From Lepiota brunneoincarnata (lineage: Eukaryota > Basidiomycota > Agaricomycetes > Agaricales > Agaricaceae): DNA of 64,000 bases. The DNA is taken from positions 496,001 through 560,000 of the forward strand of contig JAEBUN010000006.1 in assembly GCA_023014365.1 (NCBI GenBank), written 5' to 3'. Positions 12,185 through 26,297 of the stretch are shown here, one piece after another. The position numbers and the translations under genes are program-made. Each line of letters begins with the position of its first letter. Position 1 is the stretch's first letter. Below the pieces are notes generated by a model. The model searched no databases. It saw nothing but the letters and a program-made list of their open reading frames with translations, and was not told the origin of the DNA.

Positions 12185-13492
12185 ATGCATTTCCTTCTCC
12201 TCTTGACTATCGTCGCCTTCAGGCTTGTTACCATATTGGGTGTGGCTAGTCATGGCTTTATCTCTACAGTGGAAATGGGCGGCAAGAACTTGCCGGGATG
12301 GAACCCTTTCACTGATCCGTGCGTTGCTGACAACATATTACCTCAGAATTTTTGCCAATCGCTTCTCTTCAGGTATTTACCGTCCATTCCAGTACGGGTT
12401 ATCCGCAAAATTAAGGATGATGGACCTGGTCAGTGGTTGGAAAAAGCCTGGAAACCCAATTACAGGCGTAGCTGACACCATGGTCAGTCGACCCCACGAG
12501 TTCCGGTTTAGCTTGTGGAGACGGGGGCGAGGTCGGGACCCCGAAGGTTGCGGAGGCTGCTGCTGGCTCTCAGATAACCTTCCATTGGAAATATTGGCCC
12601 GCAGGTAAGCTTGCCAAGGTCCAGTTGTCGTCCGCTCTGCATCTCATCTCATCCCATGCCCTTCAAGACCACCATGGCCCCGTATCGGCATACATGGCCT
12701 CGTGTGGTGATAGCTGCACTCATTTCTCGGTCGAGGGTGCACAATGGTTTAAAGTCGATGCTGATGGCTACGACCAAGAGACCAAAGAATGGGGTTCTGA
12801 CCGCCTCGTAAAGAGTTGAGTGTTCCATTCTTTGATCTAGGAAGCCGCCTGACCGGACAATCCCAGACGGCAACACATGGACCTTTACTATTCCTGCTCA
12901 GCTCAAGGCTGGCCAATATGTGCGTGTAGTACAATTACGTGAAATATAGTGCCGTTCTTGCTCACGCCCTTCTCAGCTTGTTCGACACGAGATGTGCGTT
13001 TCCACTGAGGTCTTGCTTCACACCTCTTACACCAGGTTTTAGCATCGCTCTTCACTCTATGCCGGCCCAATATTATCCTTCTTGCACGTAGGTCCCCATT
13101 CACCACGTTTAAACGCTCTCCACTTTTTCTGACGGTGCGAACACAGGCAAGTCCAAGTCACCGGATCTGGACAAGGGTCCCCCTCCGATAGTGATCTTGT
13201 CCTTATCCAGGACGTCTATCGTAATGTGGAATGGCCCAATATCTGGGATCCTTTTGACTCTTTCACTACCCCCGGTCCTGCGCCTGTTACTTTTGGTAAA
13301 AATCCCGGACCAAATGCAAGTCCACGGCCATCCGCTGGGACTTCAACTTCTGCTCCATCTAAGACAGCTTCTGGAATTTCTAACGGACGACCGCCCTCCA
13401 GTACGCCAACGCCAGCACCTTCGCCTAAAAGTCAGTGTGCTCTTCAACGGCGAAGACTTGTCAGAAGGCCAACCGACAGGAGTGGTTATTAG
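12185..13492 (+). CDS. AA9 lytic polysaccharide monooxygenase (formerly GH61)
   Basis: A signal peptide of about 22 residues (hydrophobic core FLLLLTIVAF) ends at VAS, leaving His23 as the mature N-terminus (HGFISTVEMGGK), the first ligand of the copper histidine brace. Spliced exons then give PVRVIRKIKDDGPVDP, LACGDGG, AGSQITFHWKYWPA, HHGPVSAYMASCGDSC (second histidine), TFTIPAQLKAGQYLVRHE and ALHSMPAQYYPSCTQ, where the tyrosine is the axial ligand region. The catalytic domain is followed by a Pro/Ser/Thr-rich tail without a carbohydrate-binding module. AA9 enzymes cleave cellulose or hemicellulose oxidatively outside the cell. The intron near 12811-12846 is short and its borders are uncertain, as is the extreme C-terminus (the stop at 13490 overlaps a possible donor). 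Confidence 0.9.
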
Positions 13493-14196
13493 GTAGGCAC
13501 TTGGCAGTCGTTTTCTCATCACCACCGAGACCTGACACTGGCGGAGACGGAGTCTTTAGATAAGAACTTCTGAAAGCTGGACTTTCATTTTCTCAGGTGT
13601 CCACATGAGCGCTGGTGCTCAGTTGATATTAAATCGGTCTATCCCCCTCGAGAGGGGTTCAGCTGCAGTTTAGTCGCTCCTTTAAGTCAATGGCTGGAAT
13701 CTACACGTATTTATATATTTTGTATTTATGCCGAGCATATGCATGTTATACCCTTTGTCAAATGCCCAGTCTCGAGTCACACTTGGAAACCGATCTTGGA
13801 TTTTACGTGAGGTGACGGTAAGTGCTGTCAATTTCAGCATCTAAAATTTGGGCTAGAGGGGGCCTTCAGATCTTGCTTGAGATCTAATAGTCGCTTAAGC
13901 TGATCTTCAGGGACATTGTATACAAAATATCCAGCAAAGAACATAGATACGTGCACAATTTGAGAAAACAAGCCGATACCACATATACATCATTGGGGTA
14001 CATAAATCAGAGAAGAAACAATGGAACCATGCAATGAAGGCCTAGCTACTGGGGATTAATGAGATAATGATTGATTAACGGATGCTAAGTTAAAAGGTCA
14101 AGGCGTTCTACCGTAATAAGAAGCAAGAGGTGAACCTAAAGAACGGGTGTAGCGATGTCAATTGGAGTGAATTCAGAGTTGCGCGTCGACGACTTC
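13493..14196. other. Convergent intergenic region, no gene seen
   Basis: It lies between the 3' ends of the AA9 gene (+) and the homeobox gene (-). It is AT-rich and lacks open frames of note, so it probably holds both 3' untranslated regions. Confidence 0.4.
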
Positions 14197-15481
14197 TCAG
14201 AAGTGACGGGAAGGCCACTTCCGGGGGTCCATTGCTTCCTCGAGACGACGGTGCGAGGAGGAAGTATGGACATGATCTTGCGAAGAGGAAGTGGGATAAG
14301 CCGACGCTGTACTCGGGCCTGGGCCTCGAGAGGAACCATGCGAAGTCATATTGAAAGAGTGTTGTGACAGAGAGCTGGTACTGGTAGACTGGCGGTTAGT
14401 CTGACGCATTGACTGCCGTTTGTTTTGGAACCTGAGAGGGTCGCTCGTAAGTATGCAGCCAAACTTGAATTATGATCGTAAAAGGATTATTACCATATCT
14501 GTACACTCCTCGGGGACATATCGAGTTGTTTGGCCAAGGCGTTTCGCTCTTCGGTCGAAGGAAATGCGGTGCGAGCGTAGACCTCGTTGAGAACCTTGAG
14601 CTGATTAGCGTCAGCACGCTTGCGCTTTTTCTTGATGGTCGGCTCCTCGGGGGAGGTGGGAGAGATAGGAGGAGGAGTGAAATGGGGGTCGGAGAGCTGT
14701 GACCGGTAGGGCGAGGATGACCGCGGTTCGGGGCGGGGCTCCAGGTCGAAAAGGCCAGAGTTTATGTCGAGATGGTCCGCCGTCGCGGGGAGGTAGGTGT
14801 ACGCGCTTGTATGCCCCGTCGTGCAGTATGGAGCGTAGGCGGATGGGTAAGACGCCGTAGGGGAACGAATGCTTGTGGTTGTATAGTTGGTTGAGAGCTG
14901 GTAGGGGGCTTGCTGCCATCTGTCGCCGCCTGCGGCTGGAGTCGTAGAGAGCGGAGGCAACCTCCTAGAGTCCGCTGGGTTTTGGGGGATCGGCGGGGAG
15001 GCTCGAGCGGACGGATAGGCCGTATAGGAGGGGTGCGCATGGTAGCGGTCATTTGCTTCATAGTTGGCAAATGAAGACTCAGGCAATGGAGGGGCTGCAT
15101 CCGAAATGAAACTTTTCATGTAGCACCAGGAATTTATGGGAAATGATCCTTACAATTGTTGCCAGTGGCCCATGGGCCATAGAAGGCGGTCTGATTGAGT
15201 AGAAATCTGCTTGGAGACGAGCGTGGTTGCGTATATTGGGTGTTATATGTCGAGGGCACTGTGTGCGGTAAAGGAAAAATTTGAGTGTGTTGCGTTTCTA
15301 AACACTATGTGAACAACAGACCTGGAAAACGTGAGGTTGGAAAAGCAGAAGAAATAGGAGGGAGCACTGTTCGCCCACCCTGTCCCTGAAAGAATACGCT
15401 GTTGGTTTCCCCTGGGGAGCCTCTACGTGACTTCCCAACACTACCAGTGGTATAGTACTGTTCCTTGCTTGAGCTCGACAT
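14197..15481 (-). CDS. Homeodomain transcription factor
   Basis: Four exons. The start used is the ATG at 15479-15481 (MSSSSKEQYYTTGS), because splicing from there through VLPPISSAFPTSRFP, PSTYNTQYTQPRSS and ATGNN into PPLPESSFANYE keeps phase; an internal ATG at 15119 would give a shorter form. After a long Ser/Pro/Tyr-rich region comes the basic arm KKKRKRADANQLK and a homeodomain whose helix 3 spans an intron and reads SPRSVQIWFQNKRQSMRQ, with the invariant W, F, N and R. The tail is Ser-rich. This resembles fungal Yox1/Pho2-type homeobox regulators; targets are unknown. The reading frame is intact. Confidence 0.9.
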
Positions 15482-16562
15482 ATTAGTGAACGAATAGTAA
15501 TAGGTAGGGGAGAAGAAGAGGAGCGAGGGTGATTATTAACGGAACAAAATTGGGCAGAACTTCAATATAAGTATTAGCAGACACGTTGATTTGGAATGCT
15601 TGGTCGGCAGCAGCGCAATGAAGGATCAAACGGCTAGCGATCCCTGCAACGCGGAGGACATGTACCAAGAGCGCACGCGGTAAACGTGGAAGTAGTTGGC
15701 TGCTGGTAAGGGTTGTTATGAAACGGGGTAGGAGGCGCAGAACTCTGCGTAAAGCGAGGATGGTCAAGAACGGGTTCAAGAGGAGGAGACGTCCAAACAA
15801 AGGCTAATCATTGTCTTGTTGATCAAGGCATGGCGTAATGGATACGGAAAGGATCCCAACAGGCCGGTGCTCCAAGTGCTGGCCCGATATTCTGAGAAAG
15901 CGGTGTCATCGACCACTAGCACGCGTTGTTAGCGTTGCCATTCATGTCATTTAATGAAAGCCTCGTGTTCAGGCAGCCTTGCAGCGTCCACCAGCGCTGT
16001 ACCGAGTAGGACCTCGGTTTCGTGTTAAACCAGATTTTGCCTCCAAGAACAGAGATCAGTCGCGGACAGATCCTGGCTGCCGAAACCTGAAAGGGACTGC
16101 CGTAAATTCAATCTGAACAGGTGAGTATGGATAAACTGTGACCATAGGTAGGAGCTTATATGATCGGTCCTTCTTTCGCCGCACCGGAAACGTTGACGAA
16201 TCTAGATGAGGGGCAACCGAAATTCGTAAAAGAGACCCATGTCCATGCGAATGTATTGGTGATGCAAGAGGGCCAGTACGAGTACGTCTTTCGGTAGTCC
16301 ATGACGGAGAGCACGGCAGTGAAGACACCAGTTTCTTATCGTCCACGAGGTGAAAAGTGTACGTATGATAGCAAATAACCGACAGGGTGAGATGATAGCA
16401 AGTATGGAATTTTATGTCAAAGCTTTCGACTGTTGGAGTCTTCGTCCCGACGACGCGTCTTGTGGGAGCGAGGCACGTGCTTCGACGTCAGTCATCACGC
16501 TCACTGACTGTCGCCTCAACGGCTGAGCTACCCAACTACGGTGCCTGAGTCGCCCACCGACC
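15482..16562. other. Divergent upstream region, homeobox gene and NDR kinase
   Basis: These are 1.08 kb between two divergent start codons. A 105-codon hydrophobic open frame at 15483-15800 (minus) follows a stop codon directly, has no ATG start and fits no family. I read it as chance or untranslated leader. Confidence 0.4.
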
Positions 16563-20021
<3,459 letters not shown>

Positions 20022-20557
20022 TATATATTGGCAGTGATCGATCGATCATATTTTGATTAAATACCTCATATACCCAAAGCAGGATGTACGATGTGCTCTA
20101 CATGTAACTTGTAAACATGGCCTGCAAAGCCCTGTGGGTCGGCAGGCTGTCCCGCTTGATCAATACACATCGCCGTGTTGCCAATTGTCCCCGGAACTCG
20201 CTTGATGGACGTGCAATATGTGTCCTTGGATAGCCTACGTTGGGTCAAGTGTATGGCCGGCGCCACATGAGCCGATTGATAAACATTGAGGAGACTGCAC
20301 AAGGCATGTGTTCGTGCGTTTGCACGTATAAGGTTGGAATGATGCATGATAATTACAAAATTGACGGTGCTTTGCAACATGACAATCAGACTATGATTTG
20401 GAAGGTGTTCGCTACAGTATTTGCTGGGAAAACGAGGTAAAGTAAGTACTTGAGTAAAAAAAATGCGACGTGAAGGACTATGACACAATACGACGGGTTG
20501 TTCGACAGATCACCAAATGGCATTCAACGGCACACGCGTGGTGATCGATTCAGACTC
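20022..20557. other. Convergent intergenic region
   Basis: It lies between the NDR kinase (+) and the C2H2 gene (-). Short open frames on both strands look random; I see no gene. Confidence 0.4.
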
Positions 20558-22061
20558 TTATTTCGGATGATGCCTGCTTCGCTTTTCCGGCCTTTCCAGC
20601 TCTTCCATCCTATCGGAAGAAGCGCTCCGGCTTCGCCTTGAACTCGTGGTTGAAGCGGAGGCATTGCTATCCCGTCTGAAATGCATCCCGGAGCGCGAGC
20701 AAGTTTGCATGGGCGCTGTCTCCTGAGAAATCGTAGAAGTGGAAGCGCCAGATGTTGATGGGGCACTGGCAGCTGGCGACGATTTTCTGCTTGTCTCGTC
20801 GCTTGATCCCTCCTGTTCTTTAGGATCTTGCGTGTGAACGCGTGCATGTCTCCTCATGTTGCTAAGAACGCTGAAGCTGCGGCCACACCCCTCTTTGGGG
20901 CAAACAAAGGCTAGGGGGGGGGGGGGGGGGCACGTCCTTCAGGGTTGGTGGGAAACAAAATTTTTTGTGCTTCTACTCACGTTTTTCACCCGTGTGGCTA
21001 TTGAGGTGGATCTGTGTTGATTGTCAACTTGGTGACATTCTGAGATGATACGAAAGAAACTCGCTCTTAAGCTACTGGGCCGATTGAAGAGCTTTCCGCA
21101 AAATTTGCAGTCGTATTTTCCGAGAGGAGTCTGTGAATTCTCATCGAGGAACCGGCCAAGAGGAATGGGATAGGACGTGGAACGGGCCATTGGGCCAGCC
21201 TCAAAGGGATGGGCGACCGGCGTTCTCTCCTCGTCCTCGTAGACCTGTCCCATATCCAAATTTGTTGCTATGACCCATGGAGGTACCGCTCGCACGAGGG
21301 CAGGTGGTGAGTCAAGGTTATGTGCCTGAGCAGAGGTGGTGGGATGAGGTGGAGCGTGTAGGCGAGGCGCTTGAGCAAGATTGCTAGGCCCCCCCGCGGG
21401 CGCTCTCAGGTCAGGATAAGAGCTTGAGGCGTGTATAGAATATCGATGGTGATTGGATGAGGTGCCTAAAGACCGATCCTGCCGTCGATCCAAGGATTGC
21501 GAGGGATGGTTGGAATGGGGATGGGGACGAAGGACAGAGGGATCAGATGACCCATGGCTAGGTAATCTATCTACCCGCTGAGCACGGGGAAGAGGAAGCG
21601 ACGGCGGCATGGCGGAAGGTGGTCCACTTGGCCGATAGGTGCTTGGGTATGGTAGTGGAATATGCAGCCGGTTATCTCGATCGAGGACTGAAGGGAGTGG
21701 GTGACAGGAAAAAATGTTCTGAGCTGGACTGGGAGGGAAAGACCACAGGTCAGTTATTCTGTAGAGGGTAGCGAAGAGCCAAGTACTCTGTAAAGGCGGG
21801 AGGGATGGGTCCTAAACGGTGGAGATTGTGACCTAACTGATGGGTTATCACTATTATCATCGTCGTTCACTCGCAGCCGCGCCAATGTCATCGATGGAGA
21901 GCCGTGAGGAAGGGGGGAGCGCATGAATTCATCTCCTGTGTGTTAACCCCAGGAAGATCCGATCAAGACAAGGAAAGCATACCTCTGAACAAATCCCTTA
22001 TTGGCGGGAGGGTGATCCGCATCTTTGAGTTGCTGTTGTCGTCGTCGGATGGGGCGGACAT
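20558..22061 (-). CDS. C2H2 zinc-finger transcription factor
   Basis: The start is the ATG at 22059-22061: MSAPSDDDNSNSKMRITL continues to PPIRDLF, which splices into DEFMRSPLPHGSPSM and then the long Pro/Ser/His-rich region. Finger 1 ([27 protein letters not shown]) is split by an intron whose only frame-compatible donor is GC (21012-21064). Finger 2 (FVCPKEGCGRSFSVLSNM then RRHARVHT) follows a second intron (20911-20980) that holds a run of 17 C on the sense strand just upstream of its acceptor. The Ser/Arg-rich tail ends HHPK. Two tandem fingers after a low-complexity region is a common basidiomycete regulator layout. The targets are unknown. Exact borders of the first two introns are moderately certain. 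Confidence 0.85.
20914..20930. repeat. Homopolymer, 17 G on plus strand
   Basis: It lies within an intron of the C2H2 gene (minus sense), where it serves as a poly-C pyrimidine tract just before the CTAG acceptor. Confidence 0.9.
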
Positions 22062-22627
22062 GAAAATGGTTGTGGAGGAAGGGACGGATATCAGGATTTA
22101 TCCAGTCGCAGAAGAGGTATATATTTTGAACGGCGTTTATGCTGGACAAATGGGAAGCTTCATCGAGACCGTCGGCTGTCAAGGTTGTCCAAAGAGAGGT
22201 TTCCAAGTTTGTAGCCGGGGTGATGTACCAACACAGCCATCCAGAACCAGCACCGTTGTAGGACAGTGTTCCGGTAACCGTGTTCAAAACCAAACCAACT
22301 CATTACACTTAGAGATAGGGATTGAGCATGATGGCAGACTAAGCAGTGGTGACGGTTCTCCTCTAGGATCTGAGATTCTATCTCAGACAGGACGCGAGGA
22401 GCAGTTCTCACAAGGGAACTCACTGTATCCATGGGACCAATGAGGCCATGATCTCTGGACAAGGATCATAAGCGTTGTAGTAAACATATATCGTTATGAT
22501 TTAGAGACAGATCGTTTAACAGGGCAGTCATGAAGCACTGTAGAGGAGATGAATATAAAATCAGTCAAAGGGCTGAAGAGACGAACAAACCATTATAATA
22601 CTACGTTCGAGAAATGTGAAGATCACT
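22062..22627. other. Upstream region of the C2H2 gene
   Basis: 566 bp between the start of the C2H2 gene and the stop of the BolA gene, both on the minus strand. A 179-codon plus-strand frame crossing 21904-22443 has no family signature and overlaps the C2H2 exons on the other strand. Confidence 0.35.
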
Positions 22628-23179
22628 TCAGCCTGAAGCCCGTGCTGCTTCATCCTCTGTTCTCGTTTCAAGGGACAAGGCATGCAACCCTTGAGCAAAC
22701 TCTTCCGATAGAGCCGAATTAATCATACGATGTCTCTGAATGGGGCTCTGTTCATCAAAATAATGGAGCAGTTCAGTGATGATAAATTTCCTCTATGTTT
22801 TCAGGATCAGGGACATACCTTCCCTTTGAAGACATCGGAGACTATCCGAATTGAGAAATCTAGGTTATGCGTTATGTGCTGGAGAAGTTCTCTGTTCCCG
22901 CACTTACGAGTTTCTCCGTTATTTCCGTCTTGTTCTCGCATCGCGGCATGATGACGATGCTTCCACGACTCATTCTTGATTGTCAAGGAGGCCGGCTGCA
23001 AGCTTACAGTGAGCTTGAGTGTGAGAATAGTGTGAGCAGTGAACCTGGCTAGAAAACGGCGGTGTAACCTTTTCGCGTATAGACATCTCCACAGGACCGG
23101 GACTCGCGGAACAGACTGACATGGCGGAAGAAATGCTTCTTTCAAAGAGTCGAAGTGGACTCACTAAACGGGCAAGCAT
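22628..23179 (-). CDS. BolA-like protein, probably mitochondrial
   Basis: A small gene in four exons that no single open frame reveals. The N-terminus MLARLVSPLRLFERSISS is basic and hydroxylated, like a mitochondrial presequence. It is followed by PGPVEMSIREKLTVSLQP, ASLTIKNESWKHRHHAAM, ETHFSIRIVSDVFKGK and SPIQRHRMINSALSEEF, then GLHALSLETRTEDE. These match the BolA fold in order, including the invariant H of RHR and the FKGK/RHRM segments. BolA proteins work with monothiol glutaredoxins in iron-sulfur cluster handling; mitochondrial forms help load clusters on lipoate synthase and succinate dehydrogenase. Introns are GT-AG and all junctions are in phase. It ends at the TGA at 22628-22630. 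Confidence 0.88.
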
Positions 23180-23468
23180 GTCCTTCTATCGACACAGTGT
23201 TGGGAAGGAATTTCTCGGAGCCTATTTAACCCTGTTTGGCCCGGCGGCGATTGCCGGCTTACCTCGCCTGCGTAATGCTCTGCAATTACCGCACCCACTC
23301 TATGATCTCGTCGCGCACATCGTCCAGCTGGGGCTCATGGTTTCTCCTGGTCACCCAGCGATAGATCCGTTTGCCTTGACGAACTGCCTATAAATATATT
23401 ATCCGATAGCTGTGTGACCAGTGACAGAGCGTGACAAAGGCCGGGCGCTCACTCGACTCGACTCGAAC

Positions 23469-25052
23469 ATGACTAGCATCGATGACCAGCATACATGGGA
23501 AATTAGTCCTCTCCAGCGCGGTCTCGTTGACAGCTGTTTCGAAGAGGGTCAGTACGAGACAGCAATCCTCACACTTGACCAATTGCGCTCTCCCGAATTT
23601 AACCCCTGGCCGTGAGTTTCATCTTGTAGTAACTCTTCCGCATCGGCTCTAATCGTTCCAAGTCCCCACCTACGACAAGTGATCTACATTTCGCTCCACT
23701 CCACTCAAGGAACGGGCTCTGAGAATGAGATCGACACCTCCTTGCAACTCTCTCCATCCAAACTTGTCAAACAACACCAGTATCACTTGTCTTTAAGCCT
23801 CATCCCTGCCGCAGCAGTAATCAACGCTCGAAGGTTGCTGATGAGCTATTTGCATACCAACTCACCCACTGCCCTGTCCCGATCACTACCCCGACGAAGA
23901 TCTGTACAGGCTTCACCCCCTGTGCAGAGCGAAGGAGACTCCATGGTTGCCAAACGATCAATATCCGTTACCCAGTGCAAAGATTGTTGGGAACTCCTTG
24001 GTAGTGACTTCCTATCCCATCAAAATCTGGTTGCCTCCACGCAAAAGCCTAATTCAAGGCCTCAACGTTCCAGTCATACCGGACATCAACTTGCAAGTAG
24101 CACAGACACCGCCCCATCACTGGCAGTGACCGAGGAAGCCTGGTCATTGCTAGAATGGCTAGTATCCCTATTTGAGCTTGATGAAGGACTTGAACGAAAA
24201 ACGTAATAACGGTGCGCCGCTTCCCCTCTCATACTTTTTTTTTGCATCTTTATCCTAGCCCCCAGTTCGACACTCACCTTTGCTCATCGAGCAAATATTT
24301 GACGATAACGGGAAAGCCTACCTTGACGTCCCCGCCAATATAATCTCATCTTGCTTGACACAAACCCAAGTTCACCGACAGAGTTTGGCGGGTCGTCTTT
24401 TATTACTCGTGGGTAATTCTTCGCTCAGGATTAAAATCAGCTTACATCAAAGCATAGCTCGTTAACTTGACATCCATCACTCAACTTGATATGCAAACTC
24501 TGGCCATTGCGGTGTATACCCGTATCTCAACGACTCTCTCACCTCACCAAATATCCCTTCTTATGTCCCAACTCAATCGTTCCATCGTAATTCCTGTTCT
24601 CAGATTCAAAATTGGGCTGTGTCAAAAACTCATCAGTGGGTTGGGAATCCCGGGTACGACGGCAAACGCTCCACGACCACAGCCAAGGATGCGGGCTCGT
24701 GGCCTCAAAACAGTTGACCCAGTAGAGCCTCAGACGAATAAGATCTCGATACTCACGGCCACCGAAATTCTACAACTGTTTGAAACTCCATTACCTGAAC
24801 AAGATGAGCATGATGCTTTGTCACCGGCGTTCCTCGGGTATAAGTACCAGCTCCTCTCAGCATATGGCACTCTCCAGACGAAGCTGCCGCCCGCTGAGCA
24901 GGATTCCGATTGGGTGAAATCACTAGATGAGAGCCTTCCCGCGAGGGTTCGCGACTGTTCTACAGCAAAAAGGCCAGGAAGCAGATCTGTATGGGAGGTT
25001 GCTCGAGAGTCAGATTGTTAATTGGCGACGATCGGTAAGTACTCGATGATCC
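23469..25052 (+). CDS. Protein of unknown function, probably basidiomycete-specific
   Basis: I do not recognise a functional domain. The start at 23469 gives MTSIDDQHTWEISPLQRGL, then VDSCFEEGQYETAILTLDQL, and after one intron PPHLRQVIYISLHS. Further exons give INARRLLMSYLHTNSPTALS, WSLLEWLVSLFELDE, HSPLLIEQIF and LVNLTSITQLDMQTLAIAV. The largely helical, leucine-rich pattern suggests a repeat or tetratricopeptide-like fold, but this is inference. A +1 break at about 24953 (CGC-G-ACT) hides a clear continuation, TVLQQKGQEADLYGRLLESQ, followed by IVNWRRS and a good GTAAGT donor at 25035. The true end lies between 25052 and about 25157, converging on or overlapping the CREG gene. Confidence 0.7.
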
Positions 25053-25108
25053 GGTTGCCCACAGCCCGGACGTCATCACCGCGAATGTCATTGGATTCGT
25101 GACTTCCA

Positions 25109-26132
25109 CTAGTTTTCGTATGTCATCGGTACTTGTTGCAATACGCCACTACCGTGACCCTCCGTGAATGTGTCCGTGTCAGATAGACCCCCACCCTGGT
25201 AAAGCTGAAGTGGAATATAACCAATATAATGCTCGCTGGGTATGCATCACTCAATCTGAAAAAAGAAGATCAAGGTCATGGATACGTACTCGCCAAAACC
25301 ACCAATGAAGTAGATTGTCTATGAAGTGCAACAGAAACATCAGCCCACTTCAAGGCGCAATTAAAATCTACGTCGACTTACATGAGGGTCGAACCGGGCC
25401 CAGTACGACTGACATCACCATCATCATCATCATCATCAGTTACGACGATTTCAGGTTGTTATGTAGGACCAAAACTAACAATGTGAGCGGCTTTATCATC
25501 ATCTGGTAACCACCATCTGGCATCGGGGTGTCTCTCGAGATAACACTCCCGCAGGTATTCGAGGTTTGGAATGCTCGCCGTATCCCTGAAGATAGTTACG
25601 TTGCCAATCAGCGATACTCGAGCGTGGCTGGCCAGTGGCCTTGGCGAAGCCACCGATATCGAGGCCACCTGCCCCGGTGCGTGTAAAATGTTCCGACTAT
25701 GGCGGGAGATAGGCAGAAATAGTATCGTCAAGGAGCCATTCTGGTGGCAGCTGAAAAGGCGTCGTGTGCAGCGGAACATAAGTCCGAGCAGGCATGGATA
25801 GTAATCGCTCCCACCTTGCATAGTATTCTGGCAGGGAGAATGGCTGTGCTAGTGCATCCTCGGGTTGACTGACTATCACAACCCAAGGTGAAAATTAGCG
25901 CCCCTCACCTGGTAATTTAGGATCATCAGAGGGAAACATGGTTGCCATAGACCCCACAGAATTCACTGAGTCGTCAACGAGGGTTCTTGCTATCCTCGCT
26001 GAGAGGTTGTCAGGCGTGCTCAAAACCCGCCACTGAGCCAGGTGACTCACCAGCATCATGGACTGTCTCTCGCGTATGCGCAGGCGTGCTAAAGACCAAG
26101 ACAGTAAGCCACAAATACCCGAGGAAGTTCAT
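25109..26132 (-). CDS. CREG-like secreted protein, pyridoxamine-phosphate-oxidase fold
   Basis: The start at 26130-26132 gives MNFLGYLWLTVLVFS, a secretion signal. Downstream exons read ARTLVDDSVNSVGSMATMFP, FSLPEYYASCHQNGSLTILF, PISRHSRNILHAPGQVAS, RVSLIGNVTIFRDT, CYLERHPDARWWLPDDD, AAHISYWARFDPH, TIYFIGGFGDEHYIGYIP and a Gly/Thr-rich end. This order is that of the CREG family (Pfam Pyrid_oxidase_2), secreted or vacuolar glycoproteins with a flavin-reductase-like split barrel that usually do not bind FMN. A +1 break at about 26012 (GCC-T-GAC) creates a TGA; the alternative of an intron there would be only 18 nt, too short. One intron carries a (CAT)n repeat at 25419-25438. Confidence 0.85.
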
Positions 26133-26297
26133 AGCGCTGGAGTATCTATGTGGGTGGCAAATGATAAATGATGTCAAACATCCTTATTCTTATCCATTCC
26201 CGTCAGACTCACACGCCTTCGTACTAGTATTAATTCACACGACGTTATTTTCCTACACCCAGGTATCTATACATCATCATCGTTTAATAAATCATCT

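Noticed and set aside
15483..15800. Hydrophobic 105-codon minus-strand frame that could be a membrane protein
   Set aside because: A stop codon directly precedes it, it has no ATG start and no acceptor that helps, and the homeobox gene starts at 15481.
21904..22443. 179-codon plus-strand frame
   Set aside because: It runs antisense to the first exons of the C2H2 gene and shows no family features.
23121..23393. 90-codon plus-strand frame considered as a first exon of the unknown gene
   Set aside because: Its first part is antisense to the BolA first exon and it does not splice to the next exon.
25419..25438. (CAT)n repeat read as a poly-His coding stretch
   Set aside because: It falls inside a CREG intron; the flanking exons join in frame without it.
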